Assembly: GCA_036346355.1 (NCBI GenBank)
Contig: CM070571.1
Coordinates: forward strand, 45,714,293-45,778,292
Direction of reading: 5' to 3'
From: Rhipidocladum racemiflorum
Taxonomy: Eukaryota > Streptophyta > Magnoliopsida > Poales > Poaceae
DNA: 64,000 nucleotides
Shown here: positions 23,690 through 35,018 of the stretch, piece by piece
Layout of the letters: each line of letters opens with the position of its first letter
Numbering within the stretch: position 1 is the first letter of the stretch
The notes under the pieces: generated by a model
Told to the model about the DNA's origin: nothing
What the model saw: only the letters and a program-made list of their open reading frames with translations
Databases searched by the model: none
Program-made: the position numbers and the translations under genes

Positions 23690-26125
23690 TTCGATCTTTT
23701 TGTGCGCATGTATTTGTAAGTGATACGATTAATTCGCAATTTTTATGGAATGCGGGGATTTATCTGCCAGGTTCGCAATATATGGTGTTCACTCGGAGAA
23801 ACGCATGCATACATACATTTCATCGTAACAACATAAGTTTGGTAAAAGTGTGCTAGCAGCATGATATAAGGGGAGATGCTTGCCTTGCTCGAAGTTTTCG
23901 AACGGCAGCGTCGAGGTCAACGTGTGCGGTCTCTGCGGTGTGGGTACCTACACGAAGCAAAAACAACAATCTGAAGTCCAATAAGTAATAAGGGAAAATA
24001 GCTTACAATGGTGCGGAACTTCGGCCCACCAATATTTAAGTCGGATTAAGTGGCTACTTTGGTTCGAGTTGTAAAGTTCAGAAAGGAGGTCAACTCTTTT
24101 CGGGTCCAAGTAGATATTACATCCAAAAAAACAGTCCTTCGCTGCAGCGCATGATCGTGCGAAATAAATACGATTACAGCGTTCGGCGAGAAGCTTCGGC
24201 ATAGGGTCTGACCTCTCTGAGAGACTCCTTTCGGGTCAAAATAATTATGTCGAGTTAGCGGCTACTTTGGTTCAAGTTATTAGGTTCAGAAAGGAGGTCA
24301 ACTCCTTTCGGGTCCAAGTAAAGATTACGTCCAAAAATAAGTACAACAATACGAAGTCGAATAAGTAATAAGGCAAAATGAATTAACACGAGTCCACAAC
24401 CGTGCAAACAGTATTTAAGTCGATTAAGCGGCTACTTTGGTTCGAGTTATTAGGTTCGAAAGGAGGTCAACTCCTTCCGGTCCAAGTAATGATTACGTCC
24501 AAAAATAAGTACAACAATACGAATTCGAATAAGCGGCTACTTTGGTTCGAGTTATTAAGTCGATTAAGCGACAACTTTGGTTCGAGTTATGCAACGTTAG
24601 TCGGCTCGGCGGAGGGTCCTGACCTCTGGAGAGACTCGAGTATGCAAGAATTTTTAATCTACCTTTCTATTCCATTCGAATATTCTGACCGACATACATA
24701 TTTGTAGGTGCTACGATTAATTGGTATTTTTTCTTAATACGGGGATATATCTACCATGTTCGCAACATAGGGTGTTAATTGAATGTAACGCATGCGTACG
24801 TACATTTCTTCATAACAACTTAATCTGGCTAAGGTAGTGGTATGAACATGATTGAAGAGGGTGCTTGCCTTGCTCTGAATTTTCTGGTCCGGCGTAGAGG
24901 TCAGCGTGCGCGCTGTCTGTAAGGTCAGTACCTACATGAAAGCAAAAACCACAATAAGAAGCGAAATATGTAATAAGGCAAAATAACTTACCAATGTCCG
25001 AAAGCCCGCGACACCCATATTTAAGTCGGATTAAGCAGCTACTTTGGTTCGAGTTGTAAAGTTCAGAAAGGAGCTTAACTCCTTTCGGGTCCAAGTAGTG
25101 TTTACGTCCAAAAATAATAACAGTCCTTCGCTCAAGCGAAAAATGGTGCGAAATGCATACAAGCGGATGCTCATCGGAGGGTCCAGCCCCCCGAGACAGC
25201 TCTACGTTCAAGTGGAAGCTCGGTGGAGGGTCCTGACCTTTGGATAGACTCATTGTCCCAGAAAAGGTTGTTATTTTATGCAACAGAAATTTATGGAACT
25301 TTTATTCCCTTTCGAATATGATATTATGTGCTACGATTAATTCGTAATTTTCAAGGAATGCGGGTATATTTTTATGCACATAATAATACACTGAGTCAAT
25401 ATGCGTGTTGCGGCAGCCAGAGGCCACGCACGCCCTCGTTATATAGAACCAAACGTCATCACTGTCACGGTAAATTCACGTTTCGTGCATATAATATCAT
25501 ATAGATTACTGCTACACACAAATCCAGTACATACTATGCTAAGAAAGTAATAGTCATCCTTTTTCTATCTTTTTGGCGCATGTATTTTTAGGTGATACGA
25601 TTATTTGGTAATTTTTATGGAATGTGGGGATTTATCGACCATTTCGAAATATATGGTGTTTACTGAAAGTAACCCATCCATACATGCATTTCATCAAAAT
25701 AACATAAGCTAGGTCAAAGCGTGGTATTCACATGAAAGAAGGGGAAGTGCTTGCCTTGCTCTTAGTTTTCTTGAATGGCGTCGAGGTCGACGTATGCGGT
25801 CTCTGCAGTGTCGCTACCTACACGAGAAAAAGACAACAATACAAAGTCACATAAGTAATAAGGCAAAAAAAGCTTACCACGGTCCAGACCTTTGTGCCAC
25901 CAATATTTAATGCTGATTTATCAGCCACTTTGGTTCGAGTTATTAAGTTCAGAAAGAAGGTCAACTCCTTTCGGGTCCAAGTAGAGATTACGTTCAAAAA
26001 TAAAAACAGTTCTTTGCTGAAGCGAATAATCGTGCAAAAAAAAGACGGTCCGATGATCATCGGAGGCTCCTGCCCCCCCGAGACAGTTCAACATTACCTC
26101 GGCAGAGGGTCCAGACCTCTGGATA
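23690..26125 (-). repeat. Three long degenerate direct repeats upstream of the transposase
   Basis: Three copies start near 23690, 24690 and 25570. Landmark GCTTGCCTTGCTC falls at 23878, 24863 and 25749, so spacing is about 985 and 886 bp. Each copy has TGATACGATTAATTCG-like, GCATGCATACATACATTTC-like and GCGTCGAGGTCAACG-like blocks, then a CTACTTTGGTTCGAGTTAT module with a GGTCAACTCCTTTCGGGTCC extension. The CTACTTTGG module recurs at least seven times (about 24050, 24255, 24428, 24535, 24565, 25035, 25925). Noncoding. It lies between the putative TATA box at 26790 and the transposase, so it would fall in the leader or first intron. Confidence 0.8.
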
Positions 26126-26780
26126 CACTCATGGTCCCAAAAAGATGTTGTTATTTTATGTAGTACTAGCTACTTCAACTTTTTATTCAATTAGAATCTT
26201 CCTACTTACGTACACATTTAGAGTTGTCACGGTAAATTCACGTTTTCTGCACTTAATAGCATATATATTACTGCTACACACAAAGCCATCACATACTTTA
26301 CATTTCATGTTCATTGTAACAAAGTAAAAAATTTATACATAGCCAACAAATGAATGGTCATTTCATTTATCTATCTTCTTTTGCGGCACATGAAATAACA
26401 CCTCTCCAACGTACCTTTTCAACAAAAGCAATTTGGCACGCCTCAGAATAATAATCGAACACCAAGATAAAAAACCAGCGTTTTCTACTTATACAGAAAC
26501 CTCGATTAAATGTCGACGCTCCTTATCCCGCATACAAATGGTCTCGCAACAAAAAGATACACACATAAATACTCCTCACCGTAATATAACCTTACCGCCC
26601 ATACCAAAAACAAATGGAGTACCAAAACCTTTCAATACAATTTGTCTGAGGCAAGAACCCGCAAAGCCTAATAGCGAAGCAAGCGAGCAAATGAAGGAAG
26701 GAGAGCACTACAAAGCCACAAGCAATGGCGTGAAGAGAGCCTTCACATTACAAATAAGTGAGTAGAGCGACGGACATACG
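26126..26780. other. MULE 5' region, no gene
   Basis: AT-rich. A 110-codon plus-strand frame (26433-26765) has no domain and runs against the gene direction of the element, so it is not called. Confidence 0.4.
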
Positions 26781-26790
26781 CCTTATATAG
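26781..26790 (-). promoter_or_regulatory. Putative TATA box of the MULE transposase transcript
   Basis: CTATATAAGG on the minus strand, about 440 bp inside the right terminus and pointing toward the transposase. If used, the transcript would have a leader/intron region of some 3.5 kb before the first recognised coding sequence. Confidence 0.4.
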
Positions 26791-27049
26791 AAGGGGACGT
26801 CATTCTTGTGGCGTTTAGAATAATCGCGATTATCTTATGCATAACGTTATTATTTATTTATAATAACGCTATTTAGCATTATTATTAGTCGTAATTTAAA
26901 ATTTCATGCGGCATTGGATTGAGACACGAATGACTTGACGCGACTCATCACCAACCATTCTTTGTTCATCCACATGCACGAGCCTAAAGCGATCCAAAGT
27001 GCATGCATGATTGAAGCCAATTTCTCGTGGGGGTCTGGGGAGGAGGTGG

Positions 27050-27232
27050 GGCGTGGGCACACAGTGCCGCCATGCCCTACGGCGACAGTAGTCGCCGCCA
27101 GTAGGGCATGGCGGCAAACAGGGCAGAATCTGGCGTGGCGGCCACGTCAAATTTGAATTTTTTTTTTTATTGTATAATTTTGAAATTTGTATTTCAAAGT
27201 TGTATATTCAAGCATTTTTTCCCATACATTCA
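27050..27232 (-). repeat. Right terminal repeat of the MULE, with a strong hairpin
   Basis: From the terminus inward on the minus strand: GGAAAAAATGCTTGAATATA, an AT-rich stretch, then GC-rich sequence. At 27066-27115 the arms GCCGCCATGCCCTAC and GTAGGGCATGGCGGC are exact reverse complements. They enclose a second exact pair GGCGAC/GTCGCC around a four-base loop. It is the inverted partner of 11829-12030. Confidence 0.75.
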
Positions 27233-27242
27233 TCAACTGATG

Positions 27243-27429
27243 AGGGGTCTTTTTTTTATTCAGAGTTGAACATGGATCCCTTCGGCGAATTGAATATAAA
27301 TTTATATAATGTGCCCTAATACGAAGGCAAGCTCAAATTTTCTTACCGCAATACAAACATATAGTTAATAATTAATAGAAGCTTTTAAATAATTCTACTA
27401 GACCGAGGTCTCATTTATAAAATTCATTA
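27243..27429. repeat. Flank with the first arm of a 24-bp direct repeat
   Basis: CTTACCGCAATACAAACATA plus TAGT at 27342-27365 is repeated exactly at 27995-28018, enclosing about 630 bp that includes the MITE at 27430. No gene. Confidence 0.6.
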
Positions 27430-27971
27430 GAGCATCTCCAGCAAGGGCCCCTAAAACAGGGTCCCTATTTTGGATTTAGGGACTCCCTCTATTTTTTTGG
27501 GCCCTGTTTTCAGACCACAAGTCCAGCAACAGCTCCTAAATCTCAGCCCCTATTTTACTTTTTCTCCTATTTTGACATATCCGCTATGTATAATCTTCAT
27601 TTGACACCACTAAAATTCAATCAAAAATATTTGTAATACATAAAACATAAGCATATTAACATTTACAATTTAAAAACATGATATTTCAAAATTAAATTTA
27701 AAATTTTCAAAACATGATAAAATTTTCGAAACCTCTCATGTATTTTCTTATCTTCAATAATAGGGGTTGTACTCATGTCCCTGGGAATTGAGGCTGAGTA
27801 GGCAAATTTAGGGGCCTCCTAATTTTAGGGGCTCGAGTTGGGACCCCCTTGGAATTGGGGCTGAGGAGGCAATTTTAAGGGCTTGAGTTGGAGCCCTGCT
27901 GGATCTGTTTTTTTTACTACACCCTATTTTAAGGTTTAGAGGCTGATTTAAGGGCTCTGCTGGAGATGCTC
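27430..27971. mobile_element. Tourist-like MITE (PIF/Harbinger type), copy A
   Basis: 542 bp with terminal inverted repeats GAGCATCTCCAGCAAGGGCC / GGGCTCTGCTGGAGATGCTC, flanked by TTA on both sides (27427-27429 and 27972-27974). A TTA target duplication is the PIF/Harbinger hallmark. No coding capacity. A second, closely similar copy is at 33608-34163. Confidence 0.85.
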
Positions 27972-27974
27972 TTA

Positions 27975-28632
27975 GGACTCTTATGAGGAATTTCCTTACC
28001 GCAATACAAACATATAGTCTTGTGAGCCATGCTTGAATCTGAATACGCAAATCTAAAGCAAGGACACACCATTCATCGATCCGTATCTCTAATTTTTCGC
28101 AATATACAACTAGGGCTGGACCATCTCACTACGTCGGCAATGCTAACGAAGGGGCACAACTCTTGCTGCATTCTCGAACAATTGCATGATGGCCACCATA
28201 AGAGAATTTAACAGGTAGCAAAACAGCAACGGAAAGACAGTGCATATGCTTGCCTTGCTTTGCCAGGAAACAAAAATCCATACATCTACACAAATTTTAG
28301 CTAGCACTTCTAGCACCATAGATAAGGTTCACCCCAGCTATCCACTGCGAACGCTCAAGCAACATAGTTCAGCCAAGAGAAAAAGGACCCGACCACATAA
28401 GCAGAGTATATCAGAATATTTTATCAGAGCACACATATCAAAATTTACAAGACATCAAATGTAAGTAAAATTTCAGTGTTTTGTATGAACTAGTGCTGAA
28501 TTAAACCAAAAAAAAAACAGATGGATAATGATGCTTACTAACTTTGACAATTCATGAAGCTTGTACAGCTACAGCGCATCTATGCTCACTGATTTAAGTA
28601 CAGCATATCTTGCTAGTAACATCAAAAGAGAA
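27975..28632. other. 3' flank of the small membrane-protein gene
   Basis: No gene seen. It includes the second arm of the 24-bp direct repeat (27995-28018) and presumably the 3' untranslated region of the minus-strand gene that ends at 28633. Confidence 0.45.
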
Positions 28633-28818
28633 TCACTTTGCATTGGCATTTTCCTCTGTAGCTTTAGCTTGCTCGTTGACAGGCAGAATTCGTTCATAAC
28701 GTTTCCTAGTCAGTGTCTCCCCTTTAAGAGCAGCAACATATCTGTCATTTGTGTCCTCTTTCCTTTGCAGCTCACCAAGAAACTCTGCCAATCTCTCCCT
28801 GTTCACTTGCCCCATCAT
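28633..28818 (-). CDS. Conserved small membrane protein, exon 2
   Basis: The acceptor AACAG at 28819-28823 is followed by ATG ATG GGG, in phase 0 with exon 1. The exon encodes 61 residues, from MMGQVNRERLAEFLGELQRK through ATEENANAK and a stop at 28633. This soluble, charged half (LQRKEDTNDRYVAALKGETL) is well conserved in small plant proteins of this type as I recall them; I cannot name a proven function. The next upstream frame (RLNYERLTK) is intron read-through, so the intron border sets the coding limit. Confidence 0.78.
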   Translation of the reverse strand: MMGQVNRERLAEFLGELQRKEDTNDRYVAALKGETLTRKRYERILPVNEQAKATEENANAK

Positions 28819-31800
28819 CTGTTTTGTCAGGCGTTCATAATTTAGTCGCAATGAAATCATAAATGTAATATTTGCAAGGGTAAATAAAATGTTAGGAGAT
28901 ACAAGTTAACCAAACACAACAAAATTTGCATAAACAATGCCACCTGGAAAGTTAGCAAGAACAGGGAGGAAAGGAAAAAGCATAATAAACTTTAATTTCA
29001 AGTCTGTTGGGAAGTAAATATAAACTTACACAATCTCAAATGCAAATAGATGTCAAGCACTTCTCTGCTAGTAAAGAGTGCAGAATACAGCAAATATATA
29101 CAACCCCTACATATGCTTGGCAACATGCAGCAAATATTCAACCATGGCATCCGCAGACTGGAGGAGGAACATGTGAAGTGGCAAGAAACTGCTATAGGAT
29201 ATGTAACGGTCCTGAAACTTTATTAACCTGGACATTCTAAAAGGTAATATATTTAAACTGAATATACTACTATTTAATCTATCAAGATTCTACTGGAAAC
29301 ATATATCGAGTTTGTGAATTGTTTGGCAGGATAGAATAAGCAGTGTGGACTGGACTAACCTGACAAAAAAGCTATTTTATTTCAACATAAATCTTAAGAA
29401 AAGTGATATTAGATTAGAGGCAGTCTAACACTATCTCCTAATACAAACAGTGTCTAAAAGACCATGCACATTTTAGTTGTTTATGCAGCAAACCATTATC
29501 TATTGATCTGATCTCAAAATTACACGGTAGTTCAAAACTAAATACCATTTTACAATGCTATTCATGCATTTTAACTTCTAGGAGCGTGCCTTATACCAAA
29601 ATTCTAAATAATTGGGACAGAACATATTTTGGCTATTATTATATAAACATGTGTAATGTTCATTACTGAAGAGCGCAGTAGGAAACAGATATCAAATTCA
29701 GTATTCCATGGATATGGTACTCTAGATATCAATATTTCTATGTATAGTATCAACTGTCAATGCAAAGAAACATCCGTGTGTGATACATTCCCATAAAGCA
29801 ACATCATATGCTGGTCACAGGATGTATTTTATGTATGAGAATATGCACATTTAGAACAATAAAAAGAAAGCAGATGTTATATATCATCATTGACCAATCC
29901 AAGAAATTTTCATGTAATAATTCGCCAGTGGAAGAAATCAGCAAGTCTTAAAACTACAGTTTTACCACTAAATTATGGTGCTACTTCATACAAGAGAAAC
30001 ATATTCAATTTCTCAACACAAATCTTGGCCCCTCTTAATATAATTGAACTAATTACCAAGTAAAGCAACAGGGATATGCCTGGTACTCTCTGCACAAACA
30101 TGCAGTTTTGCCACTTAGCTCATTATGAATGTTACTCTATTGTAAGCTGAAGTTTTTCAATAATAACAATTGACAAGTTCTTCAAATGGTAAATAGTAAT
30201 TGATTCATACTGTCTACAAGCCATAGTAACCATTACCAGATAATGAATTAGTAAAAGGGATTTTCTCAAGTTCCTAAACGCAAAACAAAGGAAACCTTCA
30301 AACTCCAAACGGACAATTCAGGATTGTCTCTAGATTACCCATTTCCAGTAGTTCAGATTCTTCAAATAGCAACACCCTACATTCTCTCCATAAGGAATTT
30401 GAGAAAGTACACCGAGCCACCAGACCACACTAAAATAGGTCTTTCTGATACTGTTAATTACCAAGTACTGAACTAAGTTGTTGTGATAATACTACAAGAT
30501 TTGATAAGTGATAAACTATTACTACCAAGTACTGACATGTTCCTTGAAAGCACACCACCTTACTTACCCAGAAGAGCTTCTTTCAACTGGAGTATATATC
30601 AAAAATCTTGTAGCAAAGCATGTTTGTTCTCAATTCTGATGAAGCAAAGAGAAAGGGCTAGAAAGCTACAACAACACAATACATAAATAAAAGCTAAACC
30701 ATGTACTTAAATTACTTACACGTAAGATAGTGCCGAGGCTTTTGGCAATTTTGGCATCTATGGGCCTATGGCTTTAACATATAAATAACCTAAGGCCTAA
30801 TGCGAAATGACTTATCAAATGACCTGATCAGTAGCAGAAGAAACATCATTCAATAACAGATAGCATTAGATAAATTAATTTACTCTCTCAGGAATACCAA
30901 TATCTTCCTTCCTACTGCATCCTGTTAATAGGTAGCTGTTGCTGCAACACCTCTCAAATCAAGTATGAATTTACAATTCGGTTCCTCTTGTACGGCAACA
31001 GAAAGTACTATATCTGGAACAACTTAAAATTGTAATACTGCACAAATCTTGAAGATTTCAGTATACAATTTGGTGTTTTAATTTACATATTTTATTTTGT
31101 AGTGTTAATCTGGATGCCTATTCACTGCAATTCAACAACCAATAATGCGTACAAAACTGAGACATCAGGTATAATCATTTAAACTATACAAGACCCATCA
31201 TGTTCCACCTGAGCATAAAATTGCTTTTAGCCGAACGAACTAAAAGTAGATATCAATACGAAAACGTATAACAATATTCCCATTACTGTGGGACAGAGCA
31301 CAATATCTTACTCTAATATTTAACACTACCAGCTTTCTATTCACAACACCAGTATCTTATTCTATTCGCATTTATAACTCATTCAGCATTCACTCCGTAC
31401 CAGTGACACCATACATTGCTTACAATTGGTGTGTCTGTTAGTGCTAGCAACTGGTCATCAGCAATGCTATAAATAATGGTAAACAGTTAACAAACGGTCA
31501 GCCCACCTTCTAGTGTTTATAAGGTAAGAGGCCTTATAAACGGTATTGAAAATGTATAACAATATTCCCATTACTGTGGGACAGAGCACAGTAACTCTAA
31601 TATTTAACACTACCAGCTTTCTATTCACAACACCAGTATCTCATTCTATTCACATTTATAACTCATTCAGCATTCACTTCGTACCAGTGACACCATACAT
31701 TGCTTATAATTGGTGTGTCTGTTAGTGCTAGCAACTGGTCATCAGCAATGCTATAAATAATGGTAAACAGTTAACAAACGGTCAGCCCACCTTCTAGTGT

Positions 31801-33083
31801 TTATAAGGTAAGAGGCCTTATAAATGGTATTGTAAATGGTTTTACTATTTAAAATTCAGAGAAATATAAACATGTGTTTGCAGTAACAAAATAAGCATCT
31901 AATTCATCTTCTTTCATGCAAACAGATGGAACTAACAAGCTATCAACAATTGTCTACAGTGGTGACATGAAGAAAAAAGATGGCATGATGTGAATGTAAT
32001 TAAAGAATCATAATTGAATGAATGAACAACTCAAGTGGCAATGAAAAATAAAGCTAAAATTCATCTCATGCATGTCATAATATTCTATGTCATATGCCAA
32101 TCTTGCAACTTTACCCAAATAAACAGCCCGATAAAACGGGCCCGTTAATCGTTAACGGCCGTTAAACTAAATAAACGGCCCGATAAAATGGACAAACCTT
32201 GAAGTGTACATAAACATAACGGGCAGGAGAACTTTACCATTTTAACAGCCGTTATTTAGAACATTGCTCATCAGTAATCACCTAGATAATTATATACCAA
32301 AACAAAGTCTCACTATCTGGAGCACACTTGGAGCAATTTAAGGCAAGCTTATGACAAATTAATGATGAACCTCACTACCATGTTCATTAGTTACGAAAAC
32401 AGAGAGAGAAACACTCAAGCCAGCTGGTATTCCGCTGATCATTGGCCATATTTCAGCTGCCAAGTACATCTGTACCCGGCTTGGACTGTAATGATTCCAA
32501 CCAGGTACACCACCAACGGTTGGCTGTTTAGGCGCCTGTCAGTGAATGATCCTGGTCTGGAAACCAGAACCGGCTAGCCAGAGGTACCCAACCAGGTCTA
32601 GGCATCCTATACACACACCGTTGTTTAATTACCTCTAGAATAGGGGCAGCAGTCCATCCCAACGCGCCCGAGAAAGAACTAAAGGGTGCTCAGTTCAAGT
32701 GGCCATTAACAAAGTTCGTCGATAAGCTACATGAATGGTACAAGCTCCGCAGTTCCCATTCATAATCTTGAATCTTGAAGTACAAAACTAATTGAAAAAA
32801 ATGTAACCAACATCGACAAATAATCCATAACCATAAAACCCAAGATCTTGGTACTATGGGATTGGCAGCACATCCCCAATCAGCAAACCAGGCGGGTATT
32901 CCGCATCTACACTAGAGAGCAGTGAGAGGAAGAATTAATGCCTCATAAAGGAGCACCCAAGAAGAGATCGAGTTCCCAGTTAACCGCAAGAAATTGAACA
33001 TGGCAGAAGGCCATAACGAAGCGTATGTGATAATCAAGACGGGGCGGGGGGGTTTGTGGGACGGATCAGGGGAGCGCACGCAC
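28819..33083 (-). other. 4.3-kb intron of the small membrane-protein gene
   Basis: Donor GTGCGTGCG at 33083 downward, acceptor AACAG at 28819. AT-rich with no coding sequence. It contains the tandem duplication at 31262-31834. A block of CCCGATAAAACGGGCCCG / GTTAACGGCCGTTAAAC palindromic pieces at 32125-32190 may be a MITE remnant. Confidence 0.8.
31262..31834. repeat. Tandem duplication of about 286 bp
   Basis: The segment from AACGTATAACAATATTCCC through AGGCCTTATAAACGGTATTG (31262-31547) is repeated directly at 31548-31834. The spacing is 288 bp at its start and 284 bp at its end because the second copy has lost four bases (ATATCTTACTC versus GTAACTC). The two copies differ at only a handful of positions, so the duplication is recent. 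Confidence 0.93.
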
Positions 33084-33284
33084 CGTGGTCTCGGGGCGGG
33101 CGGTGGAGCGGAGGTGGGCCTCGAGCTGGTCGTTGCGAGAGCTGGTGAGTTGCATCACGCCGTAGCCCACCACGCCGGGGACGATGCCGCACAGCGCCGC
33201 GAAGGTGAAGAAGAAGGGCTTCGAGTCCCGCGTCCGCCGCACCAGCCACCGCCAAGCCGTGCTCTTCTCCCACAGGATCGACAT
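33084..33284 (-). CDS. Conserved small membrane protein, exon 1
   Basis: The ATG at 33284 starts MSILWEKSTAWRWLVRRTRD; 67 codons end at ACG followed by donor GTGCGTGCG. One hydrophobic segment, residues about 23-47 (FFFTFAALCGIVPGVVGYGV), is preceded by a basic stretch, so the protein is a single-span membrane protein with a short positively charged N-terminus. With exon 2 it totals 128 aa. An in-frame upstream ATG nine codons earlier exists, but MSILWEK is the better start by resemblance to the family. The arrangement suggests an organelle or endomembrane protein; the function is unknown. Confidence 0.82.
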
Positions 33285-33607
33285 CTTCCCCGGCTCCCTT
33301 TCCCTCCGCACCGCCTTCTTGGCTGCTCCTCTTCTCCCCTGCTCTTGCCGACTTTGGTTCTCTCTTTTATCTTTCTTCCTTCATTTTTACCCCTTTATTT
33401 AGACTGGGCTACCAGCCCACAGCCCAACCGGCCTATCCTACTGGACTAAGAGCTGTTTATTTTTGTTTTTGATTCTAAATTTTGATCCTAAAAGCTGAAT
33501 AAAAAATAAACAGTCCGATTTTAAAATTCGATACACATAATCTAGCTCATCTATATATACTAAAATCCATAATCCACTTCACATGTGCTTTTGGATTTCT
33601 GCTTTTA
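33285..33607 (-). promoter_or_regulatory. Promoter region of the small membrane-protein gene
   Basis: On the minus strand CTAAATAAAG (33393-33402), about 110 bp upstream of the ATG, is a plausible TATA element. The leader is GA/AG-rich. The distal part is bounded by the MITE at 33608, about 325 bp from the start codon, so the element sits in the proximal promoter. Confidence 0.4.
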
Positions 33608-34163
33608 GAGCATCTCCAGCAAAGGCCTCTAAAACATGGTCCCTATTTTGGATTTAGGGACTCCCCCTATTTTTTTGGGTCATGTTTTCAGAGCACAAGT
33701 TTAGCAACAACCCCTAAACCTCAGCTCCTATTTTACTTTTTCTCCTATTTTGACATATCCGCTATGTATAATCTTCATTTGACACCACTAAAATTCAATC
33801 AAAAATATTTGTAATACATAAAACATAAGCATATTAACATTTACAATTTAAAAACATGATATTTCAAATTCAAATTTAAAATTTTCAAAATATGATAAAT
33901 AGAAACTTCGAACAATGAATCAAACTACGAAGCGCTGTGAATTGCCCACAAATGCTCAATAAGATCATCTGGAAGCCTCTCATGTATTTCTCTGCCTTCA
34001 ATAATAGGGGATGTACTCGTCCTTAGGAATTGGGGCTAAGGAGGCAAATTTAGGGGCATCCTAATTTTAGGGGCTTTAGTTGGGGCCCTGCTGGATCTGT
34101 TTTTTTTACTACACTCTATTTTAAGGTTTAGGGGCTGGTTTAGGGGCTCTGCTGGAGATGCTC
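33608..34163. mobile_element. Tourist-like MITE (PIF/Harbinger type), copy B
   Basis: 556 bp, same family as 27430-27971: ends GAGCATCTCCAGCAAAGGCC / GGGGCTCTGCTGGAGATGCTC, flanked by TTA at 33605-33607 and 34164-34166. It carries a stretch (about 33898-33980) that copy A lacks, so A is an internal deletion derivative or B has gained sequence. Confidence 0.85.
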
Positions 34164-34166
34164 TTA

Positions 34167-35018
34167 GTGAATTCAAAGCAAAACCAAACAATGCCATGTT
34201 TAGAACCGACGTAGCTTTTCTAAAAGCAATTTTTGGCTGGACTGCACGATTGAATGGTTGGGTTAAAAACATTTGGTGTTTGGCAACCTAAATTTTAGAT
34301 TGGCTAATTGGTTGTTCTGAATTAGAAAATATCTGAAATGCAAGTCAAATGACAGCTTATTTGATGTTGTTTGAAGGACATACAGGTGAATTTTTTTTGC
34401 ACATGATATGCAAATGTAAATTTAAGCGTGATATATAGTACATTATTAATTTCCAAACATCATATAACAAAATGTAACATATAAATGCTACTTGCCTAGT
34501 ACTAGATACAAAATATTACATATATATATATATTATGTTTTCAATTTTGAGGCAATTTCATAAAATAAAATTTTGAGGCAATTTCATAATTTGAAAAAAG
34601 AACTATGTAACCGAGACAGGTTAGCAGGCAAGAGATGAATAGTTAGACTTTAATTCGAACTTCGTAACAGATAGGGAACCACCACCACCAGAAATTCGAC
34701 CAAACCATGCCAGATTCTTATGTCATTTAAAGAACACGCGTCCTTTCAATACTATTTTTAAGAAGAATACAACTCAGTATTTCGGATGGTTCCTGCCAAA
34801 AGTGCTTGGAGGATGGGACTGGGAGGCTAATTACTATAATACTACTAGAATATGGTAAAATGGCAAGACATTACACAAGATATTTACTAAGAAACTACAT
34901 CTTTTCATAACTGCCTTGGAAATTACATTATATTGCCAAAATACAAAAATAGGTAGCCCCCAAGAAGGGGACGATACAGAATGCAGTGAAACTAATCCAA
35001 TCTCACACACATAACTTA
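34167..35018. other. Intergenic, no gene seen
   Basis: AT-rich, with a short TA microsatellite near 34516-34532. Sequence around 34180-34330 looks like another MITE edge (GCCATGTTTAGAACC), not resolved. Confidence 0.4.

Larger units (their letters stand above)
11829..27232 (-). mobile_element. 15.4-kb Mutator-like element carrying PMD and GRF genes
   Basis: The element is bounded by a perfect direct repeat CATACATTCA (11819-11828 and 27233-27242), a target duplication of the length expected for MULEs. Termini are inverted: the left starts GGAAAAAAACCTAAAATATAC; the right on the minus strand starts GGAAAAAATGCTTGAATATA. Both lead into a GC-rich GCCGCC segment. Inside, all on the minus strand, are a mudrA-type transposase (20729-23189), a plant-mobile-domain gene (17908-20371) and a GRF zinc-finger gene (15592-16135). 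Repeat-rich noncoding DNA lies on both sides. The transposase is frameshifted, so this copy is not autonomous. Confidence 0.82.

Noticed and set aside
26433..26765. 110-codon plus-strand frame near the MULE right end
   Set aside because: Opposite to the transcription direction of the element, AT-rich, no domain.
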